DNA of 64,000 bases from Bowdeniella nasicola (GCA_030537895.1 JAUNVA010000007.1:1-64000), one strand, 5' to 3'; numbered from the stretch's first letter, positions 1 through 7,662 are shown. Made by a program: numbers and translations. The notes: generated by a model not told the origin, from the sequence alone.

Positions 1-20
1 CTGTACCAATGGCTGTACAG

Positions 21-153
21 CGTGGCTACAGTAATGGCTACAACAGGGCGGTATGTCCGCTTCGACATACCGCGCCAAGACAGCAAAAAACCCGCATGAT
101 CATGCGGGTTTCTCACCTGCGCGCCCGGAGGGACTCGAACCCCCAACCTTCTG
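21..153. repeat. Left copy of the attachment-type direct repeat
   Basis: About 133 bases repeat at 4461-4593 with an exact offset of 4440 and only a handful of mismatches. Positions 120-153 match the 3' part of tRNA-Arg, 85-111 match its terminator hairpin, and 22-42 match the upstream arm region. Identity stops sharply at 153/4593, inside the tRNA anticodon arm. This is the hallmark of integration into a tRNA 3' end. The left copy has only the 3' tRNA part, so it is not a functional tRNA gene. Confidence 0.9.
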
Positions 154-231
154 GCTTAGCAGCAGAGGCTCTGTTCGCTCTTGAGCGGAATCACCCGCAT
201 TGTTCTGCCGCTCTCGTCCCATAGCCTGAGC

Positions 232-237
232 TATCCT
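232..237 (+). promoter_or_regulatory. -10 box for leaderless integrase start
   Basis: TATCCT lies 6 nt upstream of GTG 244, and no ribosome-binding site precedes the GTG. The same spacing is seen before several other genes of this window. It supports GTG 244 as the integrase start. Confidence 0.5.
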
Positions 238-243
238 TCGCTG

Positions 244-1530
244 GTGAATGGCGGAAACAATGGCCAACAGACCCCAGAGCGCCGCCTGAGCAGCAAGTCG
301 AAGCCCAAACAGCCCAAGAAGCGCCACCGCTTAGCGCACGGTGAAGGTAGTTTCTACTACCGCACCCGCGACCACCGTTGGGTGGGCTCCATCGATGGTG
401 GCATCACCGCGAACGGCACGCGCCGCCGCATAGTCGTCACTGACCAAAACGAGGACGTCGCGTGGGACAAGTTGCAAGCCAAGCGCAAGGCCCTCGCGCT
501 CGGCCAACTCGCCGCGACCGGCTCCGACAGCCTCACCGTCTCTCAGTGGGCCAAGACGTGGCTTGCCGAACGCAAGAAGCGCGTCCGCCCCAAGACCTAC
601 TCAACCGATGCCGGCGCGATCAACAACTGGGTGATCCCCACCATCGGGCGCACCCGCCTACGCGACCTGGGAGCCGAGCACGTCCGTGCCGTCGGCAAAG
701 CCGCGCTGGACGCCGGGCGATCCAGCACCACCGCACGCTACGCACAAGGCCGCCTCAAGCAAACGTGCAAGGCCGCTCGCGCCGAAGGTCACCAAGTCGG
801 AGACCCCGTACTGCTCGCCACCACCGAAACCCTCGCGCTGTCCGACCGCGACGCCATCCCCCTGGACGAGGCCCTAAAGATCCTGCGCGCCGCCCTCGAC
901 CGGCCCGACGCCTCAACCTGGATCGTCGCCTTCATCCAAGGTGTCCGCCAAGGCGAACGCCTCGGCCTGACCTGGGAGTGCATCGACTTCGAGCACGACC
1001 TGATCGACATCAGCTGGCAGCTCCAATCCCTGCCCTACCTTGACCGCGACAACGAAACATTCGACGTGCCCGCCAACTACGAACGCCGCCACCTATGGCG
1101 CAGCTACCACCTCGTGCGCCCCAAATCGAAAGCCGGCCACCGCGTCGTGCCCATGGTGCCCGGCGTACGCGACGCACTCATCGAATGGCGCAAGGTCGCA
1201 CCCCACTCACCCCATGGCCTCGTGTGGTGCCGACCGGGCGGCGAGCCCATCAACCCCAAGCACGACGCCAACGCCTTCAAGGACCTGCAAGACGCCGCCG
1301 GCGTCACCAAGGGACGCAAACCGGACGGCAAGCCCTACTACTACGTGCTCCACGAGATCCGGCACACCACCGTCACCCTGCTGCTCGAACTCGGCATCGA
1401 CCCGGGCGTGATCACCACGATCGTCGGGCACTCCAACATCATGACCACGCGCGGCTACCAACACGTCTCCACCGAACTCAGCCGGCGCGCCCTGACGCAG
1501 GTGGCCGAACAGCTACAGATCGGGCGCTAG
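244..1530 (+). CDS. Tyrosine recombinase / phage-type integrase
   Basis: This 428-aa site-specific recombinase should integrate and excise the element at tRNA-Arg. The C-terminal catalytic domain shows the full set of active residues: the first Arg in GVRQGERLGL, a beta-hairpin Lys in RPKSKAGHR, the HEIRH box, GHSN and the nucleophile Tyr in RGYQHV. The N-terminal part has a basic leader (PKQPKKRHR), an AP2-like arm-binding segment (GSFYYRTRDHRWVGSI) and a core-binding SAM-like domain. The start is chosen at GTG 244 because a TATCCT box sits 6 nt upstream; an in-frame TTG at 181 would add 21 residues but has no visible signal. The gene begins about 90 bases from the left attachment repeat, as expected for an integrase beside its attachment site. 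The family call is certain; the exact start is less so. Confidence 0.93.
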   Translation: MNGGNNGQQTPERRLSSKSKPKQPKKRHRLAHGEGSFYYRTRDHRWVGSIDGGITANGTRRRIVVTDQNEDVAWDKLQAKRKALALGQLAATGSDSLTVSQWAKTWLAERKKRVRPKTYSTDAGAINNWVIPTIGRTRLRDLGAEHVRAVGKAALDAGRSSTTARYAQGRLKQTCKAARAEGHQVGDPVLLATTETLALSDRDAIPLDEALKILRAALDRPDASTWIVAFIQGVRQGERLGLTWECIDFEHDLIDISWQLQSLPYLDRDNETFDVPANYERRHLWRSYHLVRPKSKAGHRVVPMVPGVRDALIEWRKVAPHSPHGLVWCRPGGEPINPKHDANAFKDLQDAAGVTKGRKPDGKPYYYVLHEIRHTTVTLLLELGIDPGVITTIVGHSNIMTTRGYQHVSTELSRRALTQVAEQLQIGR

Positions 1531-1539
1531 GGGCCGCAG

Positions 1540-2043
1540 CTACCCGCCGCGATACGTGTCCTTGATGAGGATGCTCAGACCCAAGTCGGGGTGGTATGAC
1601 CACTCGGCCTCGAAGCCATCCCACGAGTCGGACTGGCGTCCGTCGATGGCGCGAGTCTCAGACATGCGATGGATCGTGCTCTCCGGAATCTTCGTCGCCG
1701 CCAGTGCGCACCCCACTTCCGCTATCGACAGGCCCGGAGTCTTCTCGCCCTCACTGTGGAGCGCGAGCGCTGTACCACCGTCGAGGATGCTCGCACCCAT
1801 CGAGTCGCGTGGGATCTCGCAGGCGTCCAGGACAGTACCGAAGTAGTCCCCCGTGCCTTTCGTCTCGGGCGTCGAATTGTCTCGGGCTGCAAAGGCGAAC
1901 AGGACCGCAAGAAGCCCGACGACGCCGACGGCGATCCAGATCCGCCGGACCACTTCCGGTCGATCAGTGAGCGCTGGCTTCTTCCCGCCATCGCCCGCCT
2001 CGGGGTCGCCGCTCGCTTCGTTGTCGGGGTTCTCCTCATGCAT
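1540..2043 (-). CDS. Single-pass membrane protein, function unknown
   Basis: This 167-aa protein has an acidic, Gly/Asp-rich cytoplasmic N-terminus (residues 1-30), one hydrophobic segment at about 35-52 (IWIAVGVVGLLAVLFAFAA) and an external domain of about 110 residues containing two Cys (DACEIPRD and VGCALAA) that could form a disulfide. No family is recognised. It is the last gene of the cargo strand and its stop is 9 nt from the integrase stop. Its ATG overlaps by 8 nt the stop of a degenerate HTH-like reading frame (2036-2128), the same arrangement found before the 116-aa gene. It is an accessory gene of the element; any role in defence or exclusion is a guess. Confidence 0.7.
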   Translation of the reverse strand: MHEENPDNEASGDPEAGDGGKKPALTDRPEVVRRIWIAVGVVGLLAVLFAFAARDNSTPETKGTGDYFGTVLDACEIPRDSMGASILDGGTALALHSEGEKTPGLSIAEVGCALAATKIPESTIHRMSETRAIDGRQSDSWDGFEAEWSYHPDLGLSILIKDTYRGG

Positions 2044-2128
2044 GTAGTGCCTCCCTGCGCCACAGTTGCCGTCGGTAGGCCGAAACCACCCACCGTGGCA
2101 GGTCCAGTTCTAAAGTTATCCCGCCCGC
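2036..2128 (-). pseudogene. Degenerate duplicate of the HTH-like gene's 3' end
   Basis: The minus-strand frame ending at the TGA 2036-2038 reads DLPRWVVSAYRRQLWRREA followed by LHA. This closely matches the C-terminus of the gene ending at 3899 (GLPRWVVSAYRRRLWRREE then LHA). The match continues at DNA level for about 85 bases without gaps. No start codon or upstream half is present, so this is a fragment. It ends with the same ATGCRTGA overlap into the next gene as the intact copy. Confidence 0.7.
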
Positions 2129-2154
2129 ATTGCAGTTGCGCAGGTGAGCCGCTG

Positions 2155-2739
2155 TCATTCGCTGAAGCTCCCTCCAGCATCTTTATCTGTTGCGCGTTCG
2201 CTCGCACGTGCCGTCCTTTCGAGGATATCCTTCGCGTTGCGAGCGTGCTTCCAATGCCTTGCGAGTTGCCCTACCAACTGATAGCAGCCGATCAGTGCCC
2301 ACAAAATTAATGCGGTGGGCACGCTCATGACGACATAGAGTACCCAAGGAAAGCGCTCAATCAGTGGCACTACTCCGAGCGCAACAAGCGACCAGCCAGA
2401 CGCAAATGCTGCTCCGCCAATCACCATTTTAAATGGCCACACCGCACCATCGACACCATCGTGGGTTTGATTAAGCATTACAAGGTAGTACTCGGTGAAG
2501 GTCGAGAATAGGACCGTGAGGAGGGCAAGAACAAGCGCCGCGATGGTCGCCCCAACGGTTGCTAGTGTTGCGGGTACGATGCCTGAGACTTGCCGCGCTT
2601 GTGGGCTTAATGCAAACGGTAACGCTGCGATGAGGCCAAGCGGAACACCTATGCAAAAATCTGGCGATAGTAGGAGCGCTTTTAGGCGCGAGGCACTCTT
2701 ACGACTCGTCCCTGTTCCGCTCCTCGTCTCCATGTCCAT
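2155..2739 (-). CDS. Four-helix membrane protein, candidate effector
   Basis: This 194-aa protein has a short basic N-terminus, then hydrophobic segments near residues 30-48, 53-80, 103-125 and 130-155, and a charged, helical cytoplasmic tail (HWKHARNAKDILERTARASERA). No family is recognised. It overlaps the preceding 286-aa gene by 41 nt, so the two are surely co-transcribed and probably translationally coupled; an in-frame ATG at 2733 is an alternative start. Small multi-helix membrane proteins paired with a soluble partner inside integrative elements are often membrane-disrupting effectors of phage-defence pairs. That reading is inference from context only. Confidence 0.75.
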   Translation of the reverse strand: MDMETRSGTGTSRKSASRLKALLLSPDFCIGVPLGLIAALPFALSPQARQVSGIVPATLATVGATIAALVLALLTVLFSTFTEYYLVMLNQTHDGVDGAVWPFKMVIGGAAFASGWSLVALGVVPLIERFPWVLYVVMSVPTALILWALIGCYQLVGQLARHWKHARNAKDILERTARASERATDKDAGGSFSE

Positions 2740-3559
2740 GATTATCCGTTACCGGTAGGGGGTCAGCGAGGGCGTTTCGCATTGCAGTCGCTGGCACTTC
2801 GCCGTCCTCGCCGACGCCGAGCTCGACAGGGGTTTCCACGCCGACCTCGCTTGAGTAGATCGTCTTAGAGCCGTCAGGCCGCTCTCCTTCCCACCGTGAG
2901 GTGCCGTATCCCCGCTCCACGTGGTGCTGGGTTTGCGAAACGAACGAAGACCCATAGCGGATACCATCAGGGGCAGCCAACTCGAGTGATGCGAGTTTTG
3001 CTCTAGCATTTTCCATAACCTCTTCGAGTTGTTCGGCGCCTGCCCAGTGGGGATTGGGTTGTTTGACAGTGAATCGAATCCGGGTGACGTGGTGAACGCC
3101 GCTTAACCAAGTCCCGAGCGACACGCGTTCAGTTATAGGTTCAATGGCCCAGGGTGAGGTGGTCTTGCTAAGCAGGTGGCGGATCGCTTGGACCACTCCG
3201 TTGAGAGCCATATCGCGTCCGCGTGGCTGGATCGCCAACCGCAGCGAGCACAAGTCAATCACGAATGGAGCAACGGTTCCCGTCGGAACGGCTTGTGGTG
3301 CGAAGTCTTTCTGATCGTCGTCCCATACTTCGACTACGTCGTCTTCACCCCGGAACCCGATCCGCCCTGCAAGTACGCCCGGCTCCAGTTCGATCTTTCC
3401 GATCAGCCATTCTCTGCCGTATCTGGTGATACTGGCACCCTGGTGTAGCGCCTCAGCTACGAGCTCTGCCGCGAACCACGGAAGCATTCCTTTGGGGGGA
3501 TGTATTTGAAGGATATGAACTCGAGCGGTCCGCGGGTATTGAGCTTTACTATTATTCAT
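2699..3559 (-). CDS. Soluble 286-aa cargo protein, function unknown
   Basis: The protein starts at ATG 3559, which overlaps the stop of the 116-aa gene by 4 nt (ATGA); a longer in-frame extension upstream is antisense to coding sequence and is rejected. It has no signal peptide or membrane segment. Visible landmarks are an N-terminal strand-rich part (ARVHILQIHPPKGMLPWFAA), a central segment (PFVIDLCSLRLAIQPRGRD), a conserved-looking RIRFTVKQPNPHW stretch and an acidic hydrophilic tail. I recall DUF4747-like proteins with a similar size and a strand followed by a PNP motif, but I cannot confirm membership. It is tightly coupled to the membrane protein downstream, which suggests they act together, possibly as sensor and effector. 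Confidence 0.75.
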   Translation of the reverse strand: MNNSKAQYPRTARVHILQIHPPKGMLPWFAAELVAEALHQGASITRYGREWLIGKIELEPGVLAGRIGFRGEDDVVEVWDDDQKDFAPQAVPTGTVAPFVIDLCSLRLAIQPRGRDMALNGVVQAIRHLLSKTTSPWAIEPITERVSLGTWLSGVHHVTRIRFTVKQPNPHWAGAEQLEEVMENARAKLASLELAAPDGIRYGSSFVSQTQHHVERGYGTSRWEGERPDGSKTIYSSEVGVETPVELGVGEDGEVPATAMRNALADPLPVTDNHGHGDEERNRDES

Positions 3560-3906
3560 TTCAGTATTCCGGCATCTTGGTTTTTCTCGCCCACAGCTTC
3601 CACTTCTGGGGTGATGCGGTCGCGTTGTGACCAGATGTGACGTGCCGCGAGGTCTTGGAATGCGCCGGCGCGGAGTGCGCACGCCTCTTTTTGGAATGCG
3701 GAGCGCGCCATGAATCCAGCACGGATGAGATCTCCAGATTGTAGGAGGCCGCGATCAACTTCGGCATCCGATGGCACTTCGAAGATCGCTTTGAGTTGAT
3801 CTTGGGTCCACATAATGCTCGCGCCCTTCGCGAGGAGAGCCCCGTCAACAGGGGCACCCAATCTAGGCCAAGCTGACGCGTTTCCACCGTACTTTTGCTC
3901 ACGCAT
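3556..3906 (-). CDS. 116-aa cargo protein, function unknown
   Basis: This is a small soluble protein without a recognised domain, with a mainly helical C-terminal half (SGDLIRAGFMARSAFQKEAC, then ALRAGAFQDLAARHIWS). The ATG at 3906 overlaps the previous frame's stop by 8 nt (ATGCGTGA). An alternative ATG at 3813 (MWTQDQLKAIFEVPSD) has a GAAGGG upstream and would give an 85-aa protein, a plausible start for a compact domain. Its stop overlaps the start of the 286-aa gene by 4 nt. Overlaps at both ends indicate one polycistronic message. Function unknown. Confidence 0.65.
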   Translation of the reverse strand: MREQKYGGNASAWPRLGAPVDGALLAKGASIMWTQDQLKAIFEVPSDAEVDRGLLQSGDLIRAGFMARSAFQKEACALRAGAFQDLAARHIWSQRDRITPEVEAVGEKNQDAGILK

Positions 3907-4288
3907 GTAGCTCCTCCCTGCGCCATAACCGACGCCTGTAAGCGGACACTACCCACCTCGGCAGGCCCAGCTCCCAGGCTATCGCCCCACCGTGCCCGTC
4001 GTGCAAGCGTTCAGCGCGCACGTCCGCGCTACTCGAGATCAACTGTCGGGCTACCTCTTCGTTGATCCTGTCCTTGACGACGCGCTTCTGGTGGCCATCA
4101 GCGACGCGACGAGCATGCTCCAGCCTGTACAGCAGGGTGGGCACGGCCTCGTAGGCGGCGAGTTCCGGGGCCAGGTAGATCGCACGCTTGCAGTGTGAGT
4201 ATGCGCCGCGCTACCCGCGCGGCAGGTGGCGCTTGGAGACAGTCACTCCGAGCACATTAAGCGCTTCAGAGATGTCTGTTAGCTCCAT
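3899..4288 (-). pseudogene. HTH-like gene interrupted by an in-frame amber codon
   Basis: From ATG 4288 the frame encodes 25 residues (MELTDISEALNVLGVTVSKR, then HLPRG) and reaches TAG at 4211-4213. The same frame then stays open for 104 more codons to the TGA at 3899. The second half contains an HTH-like end, AWELGLPRWVVSAYRRRLW. The first 20 residues also resemble an HTH (ISEALNVLGVTVSKR), so this was probably one DNA-binding protein of about 129 aa, perhaps a regulator or excisionase of the element. Reinitiation at GTG 4144 (81 aa) could still express the second half. Call as pseudogene or nonsense-interrupted gene; a real short gene plus reinitiation is the alternative. Confidence 0.6.
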
Positions 4289-4295
4289 ACGGTTG

Positions 4296-4301
4296 ACTAT
4301 A
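4296..4301 (-). promoter_or_regulatory. -10 box of the element's cargo operon
   Basis: On the minus strand TATAGT lies 7 nt before ATG 4288 with no ribosome-binding site between, giving a leaderless start. All cargo genes down to 1540 overlap or nearly touch, so this is the likely operon promoter. Confidence 0.5.
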
Positions 4302-4460
4302 CGAACTACCGCCGACCAACCCCCGCATCCGCGAACGCCAGGCCGCCCACACCCCACCACCAAGGGACGGGCGGCCCGGCAGTTTTTGGGTGCCCGCGGG
4401 GAGCCCTGTACCCTAGCCAGTCCTTGGGCAGTCTCTCGGCAGTGCTCGATTCTCGGGGTG
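4302..4460. other. Non-coding right end of the element
   Basis: No supported gene. It contains a GC-rich inverted repeat around 4341-4378 (GCCGCCC ... GGGCGGC) and leads into the right attachment repeat. Confidence 0.4.
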
Positions 4461-4593
4461 CGTGGCTAAAACAATGGCTACAACAGGGCGGTATGTCCGC
4501 TTCGACATACCGCGCGACGACAGCAAAAAACCCGCATAATCATGCGGGTTTCTCACCTGCGCGCCCGGAGGGACTCGAACCCCCAACCTTCTG
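4461..4593. repeat. Right copy of the attachment-type direct repeat
   Basis: This copy is continuous with the intact tRNA-Arg gene: 4560-4593 is the tRNA 3' part, 4525-4551 its terminator hairpin and 4462-4482 two TGGCTAMA-type arm motifs. See the left copy at 21-153. Confidence 0.9.
4525..4551 (-). terminator. Rho-independent terminator of tRNA-Arg
   Basis: On the minus strand AACCCGCATGATTATGCGGGTT forms a near-perfect palindrome followed by a run of T, beginning about 9 nt after the tRNA 3' end. The same hairpin is repeated in the left attachment copy at 85-111. Confidence 0.85.
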
Positions 4594-4632
4594 ATCCGTA
4601 GTCAGATGCTCTATCCGTTGAGCTACGGGCGC
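4560..4632 (-). tRNA. tRNA-Arg(ACG)
   Basis: A 73-nt cloverleaf reads on the minus strand from GCGCCCG at the 5' end to CGGGCGC plus a G discriminator. The anticodon loop is CTACGGA (anticodon ACG) and the T-arm GGTTCGAGTCC. CCA is not encoded. It is the integration target of the element at 121-4593, whose insertion preserved the gene. Confidence 0.97.
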
Positions 4633-4716
4633 AGGGCCTTGCGGCACCCTCGAGTCTAATACCTCTGCGGGCGGGCTACAAATCAGGACCGGGGTGACGG
4701 GCGCGACACCCGCGCG

Positions 4717-5817
4717 CTACTGCATCCCCATGCATACGTCGGCGACGGACGAGTCCGCCATCATCATCCGCACCCGGTCCTTCCCGAAAAGCGGGCCACA
4801 GTTTTCCACAGTGAGCTGCTTCGTCACCTCGCTGTCGGTGATGCCGTTGCGCGTACAGCCGTCGTAGGTGACGTGGGCGACGCTCTGCCCCGCGCGCACC
4901 TGGACGAACTCGGTTTCGTCGTCGTCGCCACCGCAGGCTTCACTATTCGGCCCCGTCCCCTCGCCCGCGGCGCGGAAGGCATCCAACCACTTCTGAGCGG
5001 CCTGCCCCTCCAGGGTCTCGGCCCCCAGGACGATGCCGAGACCACTATCGGCCTCTCCGGCCTCACTCCCGCTCTGCTCGGGAACCCGGTACTGGCAGAT
5101 CGCCACCTCGACGTCGTGAGTCTGCCCGATGGGCGGCCCACTCGGGCCGGGCTGCGCGACCGTGGGACATCCCTCGGCAGACACGTCAACCGGCCTGACG
5201 GTCGACAGGATCTCGCGCGCCAGGTCCTCGTCATCGCTGCTCGGCGGCATGTTCACCGCCAGGATGAGCGGCCCCACCTTCCGCGTATAGCGCACGTAGG
5301 TTTCGGCGATCTCCTGCGTGGATCCTTCGAGAGCACCCTCCATCTGTTCCGCTTCCAGGCGCTCCACGTTGCCGCCCTCGGTCTCCGTCCATGCGTCCGC
5401 ACTCAGAGCGGCGAGCACATCGACGTCTGGATCGGGCAGGTAGTTCACGCCCACGTGTGCGACGCGAAACTCCTCCGGCATGGGGCCGCACGCGATCTCC
5501 AGGATCGCCTGGCTGACAGGCGGGACGACGAGCGGCGTTCCGTCGGGGACCTCCGCGCCTTCCACACACCAGTCGCTTGCCGGTGGGAAACCCACGCCCC
5601 AGGCCTCGGGCACCTGGAAGGCGAGCCCGCGCTGGCTCTCCCAACGCCAGCCCTCGCGGGCATCACCGAGGCCGGTGGGCTCCGATTCCTCGACGCTCGG
5701 CGTCGTTGAAACCGGGGTCGATGAGGGTTCTCCCTCCTCGGCCACCGGGGCGCTCGTACACGCCGACAGGAGCAGGAGTGCGCCCAGCATCGTCGTGGTG
5801 AGAGGGCGACGAGGCAT
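4717..5817 (-). CDS. Secreted lipoprotein, function unknown
   Basis: This 366-aa protein has a lipoprotein signal peptide with lipobox LSAC (residues 17-20), then a Ser/Thr/Glu-rich linker to about residue 50 and an extracellular domain with eight or more Cys. It should be anchored on the outer face of the membrane. The start at ATG 5817 has an AAGGAGA ribosome-binding site. It follows the dicarboxylate transporter gene by 24 nt on the same strand, so the two are probably co-transcribed, but no functional link is evident. No enzymatic domain is recognised. Confidence 0.85.
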   Translation of the reverse strand: MPRRPLTTTMLGALLLLSACTSAPVAEEGEPSSTPVSTTPSVEESEPTGLGDAREGWRWESQRGLAFQVPEAWGVGFPPASDWCVEGAEVPDGTPLVVPPVSQAILEIACGPMPEEFRVAHVGVNYLPDPDVDVLAALSADAWTETEGGNVERLEAEQMEGALEGSTQEIAETYVRYTRKVGPLILAVNMPPSSDDEDLAREILSTVRPVDVSAEGCPTVAQPGPSGPPIGQTHDVEVAICQYRVPEQSGSEAGEADSGLGIVLGAETLEGQAAQKWLDAFRAAGEGTGPNSEACGGDDDETEFVQVRAGQSVAHVTYDGCTRNGITDSEVTKQLTVENCGPLFGKDRVRMMMADSSVADVCMGMQ

Positions 5818-5841
5818 GGGCCACTCTCCTTAGGTAGGGGC

Positions 5842-7413
5842 CTACAGCTGGATTCCGAACACCCACACTGCGAGCGTCATCGTCACTAGTGTAATCAACC
5901 CGATACCGATGATGTTGAGCCAGACGCCCCCCTTCACCATGTCGGCAATACGCACGTACCCCGAGCCGTAGGCAATCGCGTTTGGCGGGGTCGCGACCGG
6001 CAGCATGAACGCGCAGGTCGCCGCGAGGGCCACGGGGATCACCAGAATCATCGGGTTGTGCCCCATGCCGACGGCGACGCCACCCATGATCGGGAGGAAT
6101 GCGGCCGCCGTCGCCGTGTTCGAGGTCATCTCCGTGAGGAAGATGATGAGGGCTGCGACCGCGACGACGAAGATGATGATCGGCAGCCGACCGAGACCCG
6201 CCGCCTGTTCGCCGATCCAAGCGGACAAGCCCGTCGCCGTAAAGCGTGCTGACAGGGCGAGCCCGCCCCCGAACAGGAGCAGCACGTCCCAGGGGATGTG
6301 CTTGGCCGTCTCCCAGTCGAGCAGCGCGATTCCGCTCTTCGGATGCACGGGGATAAGGAAGAGGACCAGCGTCACCGCCATCGCAATCAGCGGATCGGAG
6401 ATCCCTGAGTCGGGGAAGAGCGTTGGCAGGAAAATCCACGACAGGGCCGCCAGCACGAACACAGCACCGACCAGCTTCTCACCGCGCAGCATGGGCCCCA
6501 TAGCGTCGAGTTCCTTACGGATCAGCTCGCGCCCACCCGGCAATTCGTCGATTTCGGGCGGGAACATGACGAAGGTGATCAGCCACCAGCCGATGAAGAG
6601 GAACGACCACGCCATTGGCACCCCCACCAGCATCCATTGACCGAAGCCAATCTCAATCCCGTGGTTATCCGCCAGGTAGCCACGCAGCAGCGTGTTCGGC
6701 GGAGTACCGATCAGGGTGGAAAGCGACGCGATCGATGCCGAATAGGCGATACCGAGAATGAGGGCGACGGCAAAATTCGAGCGGGCCTTTCCCTGCGCAT
6801 CGGTCTTCATCTCGCCGACCAGCGTCAACACCGAGATACCGATCGGGAGCATCATGACGGCGGTCGCCGTATTCGACACCCACATGGACATGAATCCCGT
6901 CGCGACCATAAAGCCGAGGACGAGCTGCTTTGGCTTCGTTCCCACAGCGAGCACGGTGAGCAGCGCGACGCGACGGTGCAGGTTCCAGCGCTGCAGGGCA
7001 AGCGCCAGGAAGAAGCCCCCCATGAACAGGAAGATCGTGCCCGAGGCGAAGGGAGCGGCGGTCTCCTTGAAGTCGGCGACCCCGAATGCTGGGAAGGCCA
7101 CGAGTGGCACGAGTGCGGTTCCCGCAAGAGGGATCGCCTCAGTCATCCACCACACCCCCATCAGCACCGCGACCGCCGCCGTGAGAGCGAGCCCGTGCGC
7201 CGTGTAGGCGTCCTTGCCTGCCTCCACTGCTGCGTCACTCGCCTCCGCAAGCCCGGGTGACAGGGTGTCGGGCATCAACATGTAGATGATCACCGCCACA
7301 ACAATGCCGGCGATCATGCCAACGAGCTTGCGGACCAGCGAGGCACCTTCCAGTGCGGGGGCGTCTTCGCCCGCGGCGTGCGCCGTTGAGGGGACGATCT
7401 CCGGCGTGCTCAT
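5842..7413 (-). CDS. DASS/SLC13 family sodium:dicarboxylate symporter
   Basis: This 523-aa polytopic membrane protein has about 11-12 hydrophobic segments. The family signature regions are present: GGFFLALALQRWNLHRR near residue 132, an SNT motif (MWVSNTATAVMMLP) around 175-190 and its inverted-repeat counterpart TEMTSNTATAAAFLP near 430. The paired SNT motifs form the substrate and sodium sites in this family. It likely imports C4-dicarboxylates such as succinate, fumarate or malate, although sulfate or citrate specificity cannot be excluded. ATG 7413 has an AAGGAGC ribosome-binding site. The lipoprotein gene follows 24 nt downstream. Confidence 0.92.
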   Translation of the reverse strand: MSTPEIVPSTAHAAGEDAPALEGASLVRKLVGMIAGIVVAVIIYMLMPDTLSPGLAEASDAAVEAGKDAYTAHGLALTAAVAVLMGVWWMTEAIPLAGTALVPLVAFPAFGVADFKETAAPFASGTIFLFMGGFFLALALQRWNLHRRVALLTVLAVGTKPKQLVLGFMVATGFMSMWVSNTATAVMMLPIGISVLTLVGEMKTDAQGKARSNFAVALILGIAYSASIASLSTLIGTPPNTLLRGYLADNHGIEIGFGQWMLVGVPMAWSFLFIGWWLITFVMFPPEIDELPGGRELIRKELDAMGPMLRGEKLVGAVFVLAALSWIFLPTLFPDSGISDPLIAMAVTLVLFLIPVHPKSGIALLDWETAKHIPWDVLLLFGGGLALSARFTATGLSAWIGEQAAGLGRLPIIIFVVAVAALIIFLTEMTSNTATAAAFLPIMGGVAVGMGHNPMILVIPVALAATCAFMLPVATPPNAIAYGSGYVRIADMVKGGVWLNIIGIGLITLVTMTLAVWVFGIQL

Positions 7414-7556
7414 AGCTGCTCCTTCCTAGACCGGTGAAGATTGTGGCCAGGATAGGTGATCTATGACGCTTTTCCAACATGTGGGCATTACGTTCCGATA
7501 ACGATCCCCCGAGGGGTCATTTTCGCGGCAAAAATCAGTGCCGCGTCACATATTCG

Positions 7557-7585
7557 CGGCGGCGGGAGGATCCTCTCCCGCCGCC
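7557..7585. terminator. GC-rich hairpin after the C69 peptidase gene
   Basis: GGCGGCGGGAG pairs with CTCCCGCCGCC around a short loop, about 78 nt after the peptidase stop. There is no T-run, so termination is likely but not canonical. Confidence 0.5.
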
Positions 7586-7662
7586 CCGCGTGTTGTGTGT
7601 CGGCCAACCTCCGGCGGCGTCGCCGCTCTCCCCGTGGGAAACGACCGGACCGACGTGCCTGG

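Larger units (their letters stand above)
121..4593. mobile_element. Small integrative element at tRNA-Arg(ACG)
   Basis: The element is bounded by the direct repeats 21-153 and 4461-4593. It carries a complete tyrosine integrase next to the left repeat and five opposite-strand genes or gene remnants. The integrase and cargo strands converge at 1530/1540 with only 9 bases between them. No replication initiator, transfer protein, relaxase or phage structural gene is visible, so it looks like a satellite or minimal integrative element that needs help to move. Cargo base composition is lower than the chromosome; for example 2461-2520 is 28/60 G+C, against 46/60 at 12241-12300. The exact crossover point inside the repeat cannot be read from sequence. 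Confidence 0.85.

Noticed and set aside
121..153. A second tRNA-Arg gene at the left edge
   Set aside because: Only the 3' 33-34 nt match; the sequence diverges in the anticodon arm, so it is an attachment-site half, not a tRNA gene.
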